DNA of 64,000 nucleotides. It comes from Rhizocola hellebori. Lineage in GTDB: Bacteria > Actinomycetota > Actinomycetes > Mycobacteriales > Micromonosporaceae. Shown piece by piece: positions 51,311 to 59,702 of this stretch. Numbering within the stretch: position 1 is the stretch's first letter; every line of letters begins with the position of its first letter. The stretch spans positions 1 through 64,000 of the forward strand of contig NZ_BONY01000021.1 of the NCBI RefSeq assembly GCF_016862955.1, in the 5' to 3' direction. The notes below the pieces were generated by a model. That model saw only the letters and a program-made list of their open reading frames with translations, searched no databases and was not told where the DNA came from. The translations under genes and the position numbers were made by a program.

Positions 51311-52702
51311 CTACGGCTCCCCATCCGCTAGATCGTCGAGCAGGGCTGCTACTCGTTGAAGCGTTCGATGTGGCGCTAGCTGTCTGCCTAGGTCTTTGAC
51401 CTCATCCACGATGCGTGTCGACCCACCGTTCCGAGCGACCGGTAGGGCTTCGTGTGCCGTTCCGGCCGCTTGCTCGATCTGCCCGGTCGCCACGTAAGCG
51501 GCCGCAAGGCGGCTGAGCGCAGCCGCGCGACTTCGTTGGTAGACCACAGGTAGCGTGCGGATGGCATCCTCGTACAAGGCGATCGCCTTGTCTGGCTTAC
51601 CTGTCTTTAGCCAGCAGTTCGCCCGCTGGATTTCAATGTAGCTCGGTGTGCAATATGACCCGTGCCCTTCGTGGGCGTCGCCGGCGGCGTCACTCGCTGC
51701 CCAGGTGTGGGCCGCGTCAAGGAGTGTGTTTGCGGCTCGCTCGTTGCCGTCAAGCGCGTGGCCGTAGGCTTCCTGCACACGGATGGCGGCCCGGGTCGGC
51801 GTCGCCAGCCGTTCGTCATGGCGACGCGCGGCCTGAGCGAGTCCTATTGCCTGCGCGACATCAAGCGCGGTAGCTGCCTGCTGCGAGCGTCGAAAGATCG
51901 TCCATGCCAGCATGCGCTCGTCGTCGCCCTCGTGCGCCAGCTCCATTGCGCGGCTGGTCCAGTAGCGGGCTTGCGCAATGTTGCCGGAGTCCTCGTAGAG
52001 CCAAGCGGCAGACTCGGCATATTGCGCGCCGAGGCGCACGATCTCAAGCCGCCTCTGGCCACGCAGGCCAGCACCTAGCTCCTCGATCACCGCGATCTGG
52101 TTCAGTACACCGACGATGGCAAAGCGCGGGCCGAGGAGGTTGTCGGTCCTCACCAGAGCGTGCCATTGGTCTCGGAGGTGCACCACGATCTCGTCAAGGT
52201 GCGCCGGTGAACTTGCGACCAGTCGTCGGTGTCGCTCGATGATCTCGTGCGGCATGTCGAATTGCTGGGCGAGGGAGGTTGTCTGCGCGAAGGAGTTGAC
52301 GACGACCATGCCTGCAACCAGTGCGGGCGCCCCAAGCGCCTGGAGGGCCTGCCGCCGGTCCGTGAGATCACCTACCTCGGGCTTGCCTCGCGTATGAGGC
52401 ACCTCACCTGAGGGTAGGGGGTACTGACGCCCGTCGGCGAGCGTCTGCGACGTGACTTCTGCCGGACCTACAAGCACGTCAAACGGGTATCCCCACAACT
52501 GCTCGGCAACACGCCGCGAGACCGGTTGGGGTCGTTGGACCTTGCCGTCCATCCAACGACGGAGTTGCCGAACCGACAAGGTGGCGTCCTCGCCCATCTC
52601 CCGAGCCGTCCGCTCGAATGCCGAGCAGGTCTCCTCGATCGTCCATCGGCGTTCCTCCCGCACAAGGCGGCTGAGCAACGTGATGTGCCTGGATGCCCAC
52701 AT
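51311..52702 (-). CDS. XRE-type regulator with TPR-like C-terminus
   Basis: This 463-residue protein starts at ATG 52702 (MWASRHITLLSRLVREERRW); the extended frame to 52813 is less likely. Residues about 15-75 contain a helix-turn-helix-like FERTAREMGEDATLSVRQLR and RWMDGKVQRPQPVSRRVAEQ. The remainder is helical with TPR-like repeats (QYAESAAWLYEDSGNIAQAR, AIALYEDAIRTLPVVYQRSR, AAYVATGQIEQAAGTAHEAL). This is the common actinomycete arrangement for signal-responsive regulators next to RiPP or methyltransferase genes. It is in an operon with the NADAR gene and divergent from the methyltransferase locus. Confidence 0.82.
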   Translation of the reverse strand: MWASRHITLLSRLVREERRWTIEETCSAFERTAREMGEDATLSVRQLRRWMDGKVQRPQPVSRRVAEQLWGYPFDVLVGPAEVTSQTLADGRQYPLPSGEVPHTRGKPEVGDLTDRRQALQALGAPALVAGMVVVNSFAQTTSLAQQFDMPHEIIERHRRLVASSPAHLDEIVVHLRDQWHALVRTDNLLGPRFAIVGVLNQIAVIEELGAGLRGQRRLEIVRLGAQYAESAAWLYEDSGNIAQARYWTSRAMELAHEGDDERMLAWTIFRRSQQAATALDVAQAIGLAQAARRHDERLATPTRAAIRVQEAYGHALDGNERAANTLLDAAHTWAASDAAGDAHEGHGSYCTPSYIEIQRANCWLKTGKPDKAIALYEDAIRTLPVVYQRSRAAALSRLAAAYVATGQIEQAAGTAHEALPVARNGGSTRIVDEVKDLGRQLAPHRTLQRVAALLDDLADGEP

Positions 52703-52936
52703 GACATCAACGGTAGGGCATTGCGTGCGGCGGTGTGAATTGCCGGTGGCGACGCATGTCCGATGGAGGTCCTCGATACGTCCCGTCGGCGCACTTTCGA
52801 CGGACACCACCAATCAACAAACTTGTTTGTGATACCTGCTGTGCACGACTACGGAGCGTGAAGGACGAGGAGAGGGCCGTGCATGCCACCGACGACCGTC
52901 TAAGGCTGTTCCCGATTGTTGATCTAGGGGGATGCG

Positions 52937-53320
52937 ATGACTGATCTGGTCCGTGCCGACCTGCCGGTGGGCCGCAAAGGTGCCTCTGGTCTGCGCCGAG
53001 CCTGTTCCATGCGTGACGCATCAGGTTCAGGAGTGGATCCACAAGTCGTGCGAGCGTCAAGACCCAATACGGGAGATTGCGTTGTGTCTTATGGCGATTT
53101 GCTGGCCTGGGATCGCGGAATGTCGTGGAGTGGCTCGCTGGACGACCTAAAGGCCATTCGCGAATACCTGATCCATCATCCAGCCAGCAGTGATCATTTT
53201 GGCTGCCGACTGGGAGGGACGGCTTTGGCCAAGCATGAAATGCTGGTCGCCGATCAAGGCGATCATGACTCGTCGAAGTTGGGAAAGTCGCAGGAGACCC
53301 CGAAACCGGGGCAGTCATGA
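52937..53320 (+). CDS. Unknown protein coupled to methyltransferase gene
   Basis: This 127-residue frame starts at ATG 52937 and ends TGA 53318-53320, overlapping the next ATG (53317) as ATGA. The first 45 residues are basic and irregular. The rest looks folded: DCVVSYGDLLAWDRGMSWSG, SLDDLKAIREYLIHHPASSD. In the +1 frame a Cys-rich stretch (PLVCAEPVPCVTHQVQEWIH) is also protein-like, so a frameshift in the 5' third is possible. It could be a substrate or accessory protein for the methyltransferase. Confidence 0.45.
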   Translation: MTDLVRADLPVGRKGASGLRRACSMRDASGSGVDPQVVRASRPNTGDCVVSYGDLLAWDRGMSWSGSLDDLKAIREYLIHHPASSDHFGCRLGGTALAKHEMLVADQGDHDSSKLGKSQETPKPGQS

Positions 53321-54495
53321 TGGCAAGGATTGCGGTGAGCGGGCGAGGGGAGTTGGATGCCGCGAATCAGGCGATGATCGACAGCCTGTTGGCAAGGGGT
53401 CATCTGCCGGATGCTTGGCGGCCGGTTTGGCAGCGTGTGCCTCGTCATCTGTTTGTGCCAGATACGTTGTGGGTCAATGAGTTGCCGCTGTCGCGGCAAG
53501 GTGATCCGGATGGATGGGCTGAAGCGGCGTATGCCGACCTGCCGCTGATCACCTTGTACGACGACGGTGCCACGCCGGTGAGTGGACCCGTGGGCAACTC
53601 ACCTGCAGGTTGTCTGTCGGCGCCTTCGGTGGTGGCTGGGATCCTCGATGCGGCGCGGGTGGAAACCGCAAGCCACATCTTGGAAATCGGCGCGGGATCG
53701 GGGTGGACGCCAGCTCTGCTGGCGGCATATGCGCCAGGCAACACGGTGATCAGTATCGAAGTCGATCCGGTGCTGGCGAACAAGGCGCGCGATACCTTGG
53801 CGGCTGCTGGTTTCGGCCCGTCCAGTGGTGTGTCGGTGGTGGCCGCTGATGGCAGGTTTGGTTATCAGCTGGCGGCACCTTTCGAGCGGGTGATCGCCAC
53901 ATGTGCGGTGTACCGCGTGCCGCAGGCGTGGATCGAACAGACCGAGGTCGGGGGTCTTGTCGTTACGCCGTGGCGCACGGCGATGCTTGACGGGCTGCTG
54001 CTGGTGCTGGAATCGCATGGCAACGGCTCGGCCAGCGGCGGTTTCGTCGACTCGGCGTCCTTTACGGCACTATGCGGGCAGCGGCGCAGCACGCAACAAG
54101 GGCCGATACGCGGCGGCGAAACACGCCAGACGGTGCTGTACTCCGGCAAGGTGTTTGACGATCACGGTGCGCACCTAGCGGTGGCGTTGCTGGTGCCCGA
54201 CGTCGACAGGTGGACCGAACAATTGCCGCACGGCCATGTCATCAGGCTTGATGCCCCTGGCACAGGTTCGTGGGCGTGGGCTCAGTTCCCCGACGGGGAC
54301 GACGGGCCGTATCAGGTTCGTCAGGGCGGGCCGCGCCGGCTGTGGGATGAGGTGGAAGTCGCCTACCAATGGTGGCGCTCCCGCGACTGTCCCGAATACG
54401 CAAGGTTCGGGGTGACGGTATCCCGGTACGGCCAATCGGTGTGGCTGGACGACCCCACCAACATCGTCCATCAGATCATGCTGAGCCGCAACTAG
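53317..54495 (+). CDS. PIMT-like (protein-isoaspartyl-type) methyltransferase
   Basis: This 392-residue protein has an N-terminal AWRPVWQRVPRHLFVPDTLW and SM-binding region HILEIGAGSGWTPALLAAY, with NTVISIEVDPVLANKARDTL and VVAADGRFGYQLAAPFERVI. The domain order matches the PIMT-type methyltransferases of RiPP (graspetide/lanthipeptide) clusters and FxLD-type systems, which act on Asp side chains. The C-terminal 180 residues are an actinobacterial extension. No ATP-grasp, LanB/C or precursor peptide gene is adjacent, so it is an orphan here. The start overlaps the upstream stop. Confidence 0.82.
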   Translation: MMARIAVSGRGELDAANQAMIDSLLARGHLPDAWRPVWQRVPRHLFVPDTLWVNELPLSRQGDPDGWAEAAYADLPLITLYDDGATPVSGPVGNSPAGCLSAPSVVAGILDAARVETASHILEIGAGSGWTPALLAAYAPGNTVISIEVDPVLANKARDTLAAAGFGPSSGVSVVAADGRFGYQLAAPFERVIATCAVYRVPQAWIEQTEVGGLVVTPWRTAMLDGLLLVLESHGNGSASGGFVDSASFTALCGQRRSTQQGPIRGGETRQTVLYSGKVFDDHGAHLAVALLVPDVDRWTEQLPHGHVIRLDAPGTGSWAWAQFPDGDDGPYQVRQGGPRRLWDEVEVAYQWWRSRDCPEYARFGVTVSRYGQSVWLDDPTNIVHQIMLSRN

Positions 54496-54557
54496 ACCCA
54501 TCCGCCCCGGGGCAAACGTCTTAGTCACTCGAAACCCAAGCGATGCAAGGAGAGTCG

Positions 54558-54599
54558 ATGATGCTCGCCCAAAGACAGCCGCCGGGAGTCCGCGGGTGA
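54558..54599 (+). CDS. 13-codon leader ORF coupled to permease gene
   Basis: AAGGAGAGTCG precedes ATG 54558 (MMLAQRQPPGVRG). The TGA (54597-54599) overlaps the GTG of the permease gene as GTGA. The permease GTG lacks a good site of its own, so re-initiation after this leader is plausible. It is a parallel of the leader at 21951. Confidence 0.5.
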   Translation: MMLAQRQPPGVRG

Positions 54600-55523
54600 A
54601 GCGGGTGGTGCTGGCGCGCCGCACGTTGGGTGCGGGGGCGCTGTGGATTTTCGGAGTGGGTGCCAGCTCCCCGTTGACAGTGCTCGCTGGCGGAATCGTT
54701 GGCACGTATGCGCTGACCGGGGTGGTCGGGGCGCCGTTGAGCTTCGTGATCATCACCGGGGCACTGGTACTGCTGGCTGTCGGATATGTGGCGATGGCCA
54801 AGCACGTGGTGCACCCGGCCCCGTTCTACGCCTATGTGGCGCAAGGGTTGGGGCCGCTGGCCGGAATCGCGGCCGGAGCGGTGGTGCTGTTGGCGTACGA
54901 CTGCATCCAGATCTCGATGTTGCCCTTGTTCGGGGTCACGATGGCCGATCGGGCTGGTGGGGTGTGGTGGGTGTGGGCGGGAGTGGCGTGGTTGCTGGTG
55001 GCCGTGTTGGGGGTCGGCCGGATCACGTCCAACGCCCGGCTGCTGGGAATTCTGTTGGCGGTGGAGTTGGCAATGATCGTTTTATTCGATGTGGCGGCGT
55101 TGGCCAACCCGGCGGGTGGGCGGCTGTCATGGACGGCGTTGGATCCGTCGCGGTTGTTCGTCAACGGCGTCGGCGGCATGTTCGCGTTGGGGATGGCCGC
55201 TTTCGTGGGGTTCGAGAACGGCCCGGCGTTCGGTGAGGAGGCCCGCGGCGCTGGCAAGGTCCGCACCGCGATATTCGCCTCGGTGGTGTTTCTGGGCGCG
55301 TTCTACACGCTGTCCGCGTTCGCCGTGGCTGTCGCGGTCGGCCCTGGCCGGGTGGTGCAGGTGGCCCGCGACCCGGCTGCGGGGTTGCCTTTTTCGCTGC
55401 TGGGCAGCGTCTACGGCACGCCGGTGGTGAGGTTGGCGACGGTCCTTCTGATCACCAGCGTGCTGGCGGCGATGGCGGCTTTCCATCACACCGTGGCCAG
55501 GTATGTGTTCGCGATCGCCCGTG
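54596..55523 (+). pseudogene. APC-family amino-acid permease, truncated
   Basis: From GTG 54596 about 305 residues are clear permease: RRTLGAGALWIFGVGASSPL, VVGAPLSFVIITGALVLLAV, AAGAVVLLAYDCIQISMLPL, MFALGMAAFVGFENGPAFGE and LITSVLAAMAAFHHTVARYV, about nine membrane helices. After FAIARD (about 55520) the homology stops; the frame then runs through unrelated, Arg/Pro-rich codons to 56707. The missing helices 10-12 and the immediate start of a histidine-decarboxylase segment mark a deletion junction at 55505-55525. It is likely non-functional. Confidence 0.78.
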
Positions 55524-56012
55524 ATGCCCTGCGCTGTGCTCGTCTACGACCGCCAGCCACACGCTGTGGCCGCCGGGCGGCCATCCTATGTGGGCAGTGC
55601 CGACATGACGATCACCGGCTCACGCTCCGGGCACACCCCGCTGCTGCTGTGGCAGGTGCTGACCACCCTGGGCGCACCCGGGCTGCGCGCCCGCGCCGAC
55701 ACGTCACGCCGGCTGGCCCGTTACACCTTCCAGCGGCTGCTCGACCTCGGCTGGGAGGCACGGCTGAACCCGCACGCCTTCACCGTCGTGCTGCGCACCC
55801 CACCGCAGGTGGTGCGCGCCAAATGGGTGCTGGCCGACCACGGCTGCTGTTCGCATGTCAGCTGCATGCCCGGCGTCGGCCAGTTCCAGATCGACGAGTT
55901 CATCGCCGACCTGGCCGCGTCGCATCACACCGCCGCCGGACCGTCCGCCTCATCGACCCTGCCGGGCTGGCCTGCCAGCCGCCTTGCGGGGCTGACCGCA
56001 GGAGACCCCTGA
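55524..56012 (+). pseudogene. Histidine-decarboxylase-type PLP enzyme, C-terminal fragment
   Basis: The frame from ATG 55524 (MPCAVLVYDRQPHAVAAGRP) carries YVGSADMTITGSRSGHTPLL, the region after the PLP lysine in histidine decarboxylase-type group II enzymes, and then RLLDLGWEARLNPHAFTVVL and HVSCMPGVGQFQIDEFIADL. The N-terminal half with the PLP-binding lysine is gone. Its frame differs from that of the permease. A histidine permease and decarboxylase pair would make sense metabolically; a deletion appears to have joined them. Confidence 0.72.
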
Positions 56013-56047
56013 TGTGCCAACAGGTGTCCTCCCGCGCACCGCAAGAC

Positions 56048-56339
56048 GGGATGGCCGCGTGCTCTCCCATGGCCACGCGGCCATCCCCACCCCACACGTC
56101 CGCACCGGCGCACGCCAACGCCTGCACAACCGCCCGGTGCGGGCCACCCCGGCTCGGTGGCGCACCCTCCGCCCGCGCCACCGAGCCACCCCGCACGCCC
56201 CGCACGGCAACCGCCGGCATCAGCCGTCGGGGCGCCCATGACGTCCGGCCCTCGGCATCGCACCCCGAGGGCCGGACCCCGCACCACAACGACCAGAACC
56301 CGGGTGCCCGCGCGCTGCCGCGTTGTGGGCGGGCACCCG
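56048..56339 (+). repeat. Array of four long perfect hairpins
   Basis: Consecutive inverted repeats: 56048-56061/56074-56087 (14 bp), 56151-56163/56175-56187 (13 bp), 56243-56255/56265-56277 (13 bp) and 56301-56311/56329-56339 (11 bp). Stem sequences differ, so this is not a repeat family. The last ends 37 nt before ATG 56376. They may be stacked terminators, or a structured 5' leader RNA. Confidence 0.75.
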
Positions 56340-56375
56340 CCACACCACATCAGCCTGCGAAAGACAAGGACCCGT

Positions 56376-56903
56376 ATGGCCGACACCGTCAGCCCGCCTA
56401 CACGCCAACGGCCCACCAGGGTCGTGCTGATCTCCGCTGCCGTCAGCGGTCTTGTCAGTCTGATCACCATCACGCTGTTGGGTGGCATCATAGGCGGACA
56501 GGGCATCTTTGCGCTGCCGGTGCAGTCACCAGCTCAACCGGCATCGGCATCACAGGTGGAGGCAGTCGCCGAGGTCACCCTGCCACCGGGCACCGTCCTG
56601 CTGTCCGGCGCCTACAGCAACGGCCTGGAAACCATGCTGTCAGCCAAGTTCCGGCTCCCCCGCACAGAACTCGACACGTTCCTGGCCTCGGCAAAGTTCG
56701 CCGGTGAACTCACCGAAGGCCTGCGCACGATCACCGCAGCGCACAACGTGGGCGGCGGGAACCTGTGGGACCCCGAAACCGCCCAGGCCGTCTCCGGCCT
56801 GCGCGAGCGGCAACCCACCGGCCGGGGCACGTGGCGCACGATGATGCTCAACCTCGACACCACCTCCGCGGTCACCGTCTACCTGCACGCCCACCGCGGC
56901 TAG
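56376..56903 (+). CDS. Single-TM protein, extracytoplasmic domain
   Basis: This 175-residue protein starts at ATG 56376 (MADTVSPPTRQRPTRVVLIS), 5 nt after AAGGA. One membrane helix (VLISAAVSGLVSLITITLLG then GIIGG, about 17-41) precedes an outside-facing domain with TVLLSGAYSNGLETMLSAKF and TMMLNLDTTSAVTVYLHAH. Family unknown. With the next gene it resembles bitopic T4SS accessory proteins (VirB8-like topology), but homology is not evident. Confidence 0.6.
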   Translation: MADTVSPPTRQRPTRVVLISAAVSGLVSLITITLLGGIIGGQGIFALPVQSPAQPASASQVEAVAEVTLPPGTVLLSGAYSNGLETMLSAKFRLPRTELDTFLASAKFAGELTEGLRTITAAHNVGGGNLWDPETAQAVSGLRERQPTGRGTWRTMMLNLDTTSAVTVYLHAHRG

Positions 56904-57042
56904 CCCCCCGGGCCTGCATCAACAGCAAGCGACGTCCAGATAGGACGGCATGCCACCCCCTGCCCGCAGCAAACCTCACCGTCCTACCCGACGTTGCGCG
57001 GGTGCCCGCTAGGTAATCGACGCCTCCCTTGAAAGGAAACCC

Positions 57043-57969
57043 ATGTCCCGTCCCGAATCCGACAAGGTCACCGCCGATCCGACACCGCCGCGTCATCCGT
57101 GGCTTTACGGGCTGGCCGCGTTCACCCTCGTGCTGCTGATGCTGACCGCCGCAGCCGTGGTGTTCCGCAGCGCCGCCTCGCCCCACGCGTACGCCAAACC
57201 GGCCGACACCGACCACGACCACACCACTCCGCCACCGCGGCCCTTGCCCCGCCGGGAGTTCCCAGACCAGGTTCTGGCCGCGCTGGCGCGGCAGGCGGCC
57301 ACCGGCCCCGCCCCTCAGGTGACCTCAGCCAGCGTCTTCTGCGAACTGGAACTGTGGACACGCCAGGGTGCGGCGATGTCGCGCCGGCGCACCACGTCGT
57401 GGCGGGATCTGGACGGCTCCGGGTACCTGCACACCCTGACCCTGCCCGACATACCCGCAACAGCGTTCACCACCCCCATGGTCGGCGCCAACCTCTGGGC
57501 AGACGCCACCCCCAGCCGCCAAACCTTCACGGCAGGGCAGCTGCCTGCCCACCGGCAGTGGCCGCCCACCCTGGCCGCAGAACCCGACGTGATGCTGCGG
57601 CAGCTGGAAACCATCAGACCCGGCATAGACAGCCCCGCCCAGCTCCTGCGCGCGATTGCCGCCGCCCACACCAGCTACCTCATCACCCGCGAAACCCGCG
57701 CCGCCGAACTCACCCTGCTGGCCACCACCGCCGGCATCAGCGTGCGTACGGCCGACATCCCCACCTACACCGCCGTCGGCCCACCCGCCCCAGGCCTGTA
57801 CATCACCACCGACGATGTCCATGGCCACATCACCTTGCACCTGCACGCCGACACCGGATACCTCGCCGCCGCCGTCGAACACTCCTACCTTGGCGGCGGT
57901 GGAAACCGCCGCGTCGAAAGCTACGTCATGTTCATCGGCACCCAGCAGCACCTCCCGACCGGGCGATGA
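57043..57969 (+). CDS. Single-TM protein, larger paralogous-type domain
   Basis: This 308-residue protein has a GAAAGGAAACCC ribosome site. A cytoplasmic start, one helix (YGLAAFTLVLLMLTAAAVVF, about 22-41) and a large outer domain (for example SASVFCELELWTRQGAAMSR, TAGQLPAHRQWPPTLAAEPD, AAELTLLATTAGISVRTADI, HITLHLHADTGYLAAAVEHS) are visible. I recognise no family. The stop overlaps the next ATG (57966) as ATGA, so a multi-gene coupled unit follows. Confidence 0.65.
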   Translation: MSRPESDKVTADPTPPRHPWLYGLAAFTLVLLMLTAAAVVFRSAASPHAYAKPADTDHDHTTPPPRPLPRREFPDQVLAALARQAATGPAPQVTSASVFCELELWTRQGAAMSRRRTTSWRDLDGSGYLHTLTLPDIPATAFTTPMVGANLWADATPSRQTFTAGQLPAHRQWPPTLAAEPDVMLRQLETIRPGIDSPAQLLRAIAAAHTSYLITRETRAAELTLLATTAGISVRTADIPTYTAVGPPAPGLYITTDDVHGHITLHLHADTGYLAAAVEHSYLGGGGNRRVESYVMFIGTQQHLPTGR

Positions 57970-58139
57970 ACCGGCAACTGCAACTGGTCACCCCACCCAT
58001 CGACAGCATCGCCGCATGCCGGCACTGCGACCTGCAGGTGATCTGGGACGAGGTCAGCGGCTGGACACACCTGGCCCCCGGGCAAGCAGGCCCCGTCGAC
58101 CCGCCGCACCTGCCCGACGCCGACTGGCCGCTGCGATGA
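57966..58139 (+). CDS. 57-aa CxxC protein
   Basis: The ATG overlaps the previous stop (57966-57969). The product has ACRHCDLQVIWDEVSGWTHL, a CxxC motif followed by Trp and His residues, similar to small zinc-ribbon or rubredoxin-like knuckles, and ends DADWPLR. Its stop overlaps another ATG at 58136. Function unknown. Confidence 0.55.
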   Translation: MNRQLQLVTPPIDSIAACRHCDLQVIWDEVSGWTHLAPGQAGPVDPPHLPDADWPLR

Positions 58140-58471
58140 ACGAAGCCATGCTGGCGATCCCGGTAACCAGGCTGCCCTTGGGCGGACTGATTATCGGGTT
58201 ACCGCGCGAGCAGATGAATCAGGCCCGACCAAAGGAGCGAAATATGTCGATCGGAGTCGGTGACATGGCATGGGCGCGCACCGGGAACATGCCCAGGATG
58301 TCCGCGCCCGCTCCAGCGGACGCCGACGGCGAGCCCGGCAAGGTCAAGTGCGTGACGATCTCTTCCGCGCTGATGGTCTTAGCCGGATGTCGGTGGCCGC
58401 GGTGGTCGATGGCCAATCCCAATCTCGGTGTGATCACGTGTGGTGAAGCGACGGTCGTGCATATGGGGTGA
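58136..58471 (+). CDS. Small unknown protein, coupled
   Basis: From ATG 58136 (ATGA overlap) 111 residues are encoded: MNEAMLAIPVTRLPLGGLII and, internally, MSIGVGDMAWARTGNMPRMS. The internal ATG at 58244 has the stronger ribosome site (AAAGGAGCGAAAT), so a 75-residue product is equally likely. The KCVTISSALMVLAGCRWPR segment may be a weak hydrophobic helix. No family is known. Confidence 0.4.
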   Translation: MNEAMLAIPVTRLPLGGLIIGLPREQMNQARPKERNMSIGVGDMAWARTGNMPRMSAPAPADADGEPGKVKCVTISSALMVLAGCRWPRWSMANPNLGVITCGEATVVHMG

Positions 58472-58634
58472 TGACGAGGTCGGTGAGAGCGTGAAGTGTT
58501 CGGCCTGGCGGGCTTCGCCAAACTCGCCAACCTCTGTCCAGCACGGCAGTCGAGCTGCTCGGCTAAGTGTGAGCCCCGCCGACCGTCGTGGTGTGGCGCC
58601 GGCGATCGGTTGGCGAGGAATTGAATCAGGGTAG

Positions 58635-59702
58635 TCATTCCGGTCGTGACAATGCGCGCAGGCGCTGTTCACGGCGTTTGCTCAGCCGCCTGATCACCAG
58701 CAGCACGACGACGCCCACTGCGGCCGTACCCGCGCCGATCCCGGCGATCGTGGAGGTATCCGTGCCAGTTTGCGGCAGCTCCGCGGCAGCGAACGTGATC
58801 AGAGCACCGTCGTTGTCCCGGTTGGTGTCGCGGTCAGGCACATGGCTCAAGATGTTGTCCCAGGCGCGGATGACTGTCCCGGTTCCTGTGGGCCGCGCGG
58901 TGATGCGCACATGGAAGGTGACCAGCAGGCTTTCGCCCGGCGCCAGCGGGAACAGCGTGCAAACAAACCCGGTCGGGTCGACCCGACCGGCAAGCAGAGA
59001 GCATGGGGGTTCAGTTTGAGCCATCTCAGTACCGGCCGGCAACCGGACATGCAGGCCGTGCTTGGACTGGCCCGACCCCAGCGACGAGTCCGACGTGTCC
59101 GGGCCGAGGTTCTTCACCCCCACGGTCACCGGCACCGTCGACCCGACCTTGCCTTCCACACGGGTTCCCAGGGCCATCATGTCGTAACCGGGGACCAAGG
59201 TGATGGCGAACGAGGCCTGGTCGTTGGTGGGGTCGGTGTCCAGGTCGGTGCCCGGGCCGAACGTTCTGGTCGAAGCCGTGCCAACGCCGCCGCTGCTCGA
59301 AACGGTGATCTTCATGTCGAAACCGACTATCAAGCCACTGCCTGGTGGCACGGTACCCAGAAGGCAGTTGAAACGGCGAGGATCGGCCGGCAGTACGACC
59401 GCCGGCGTGCAGCTCGGTGAGATCGAACCAGCCACCACCTGCGTACCCGCGGGAAGCTCCACCTCGACGAGGCGTGGAGGATTGAGCTCCACATCCGGCG
59501 GCGTGGTCGACTCGGGACCGCTGTTGCGGACCTCGACCCTCATGTGGTGAATCGATCCCACCACAGTGGTGAGATTCCCTGGCGACACAGACACGCCAAG
59601 GTTGTAGCGCGGCGGAGGCGGGGGATCGGCTTGTGCAGCAACGGGTGTGTAAACAAACATGATCGCCGCGGCCGCGGCCATAGCACCCCATCGAGATCGC
59701 AT
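58635..59702 (-). CDS. LPQTG-anchored surface protein with DUF11-like domains
   Basis: This 355-residue protein starts at ATG 59702 after GAGAGGAGC. A signal peptide (MAAAAAIMFVYTPVAAQADP) is followed by two Ig-like/DUF11-type domains (NLGVSVSPGNLTTVVGSIHH; GYDMMALGTRVEGKVGSTVP with VTVGVKNLGPDT). The C-terminus has the sortase motif LPQTG, a hydrophobic helix (GIGAGTAAVGVVVLLVIRRL) and positively charged tail SKRREQRL. A sortase would attach it to the cell wall. No known enzymatic site. It is divergent from the RHS-type gene 1 kb away. Confidence 0.85.
   Translation of the reverse strand: MRSRWGAMAAAAAIMFVYTPVAAQADPPPPPRYNLGVSVSPGNLTTVVGSIHHMRVEVRNSGPESTTPPDVELNPPRLVEVELPAGTQVVAGSISPSCTPAVVLPADPRRFNCLLGTVPPGSGLIVGFDMKITVSSSGGVGTASTRTFGPGTDLDTDPTNDQASFAITLVPGYDMMALGTRVEGKVGSTVPVTVGVKNLGPDTSDSSLGSGQSKHGLHVRLPAGTEMAQTEPPCSLLAGRVDPTGFVCTLFPLAPGESLLVTFHVRITARPTGTGTVIRAWDNILSHVPDRDTNRDNDGALITFAAAELPQTGTDTSTIAGIGAGTAAVGVVVLLVIRRLSKRREQRLRALSRPE

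Noticed and set aside
52953-53150. Cys-rich 65-residue frame as a RiPP precursor
   Set aside because: It overlaps the ATGA-coupled 127-aa frame, has no leader/core layout or ribosome site; mentioned only as evidence for a possible frameshift.
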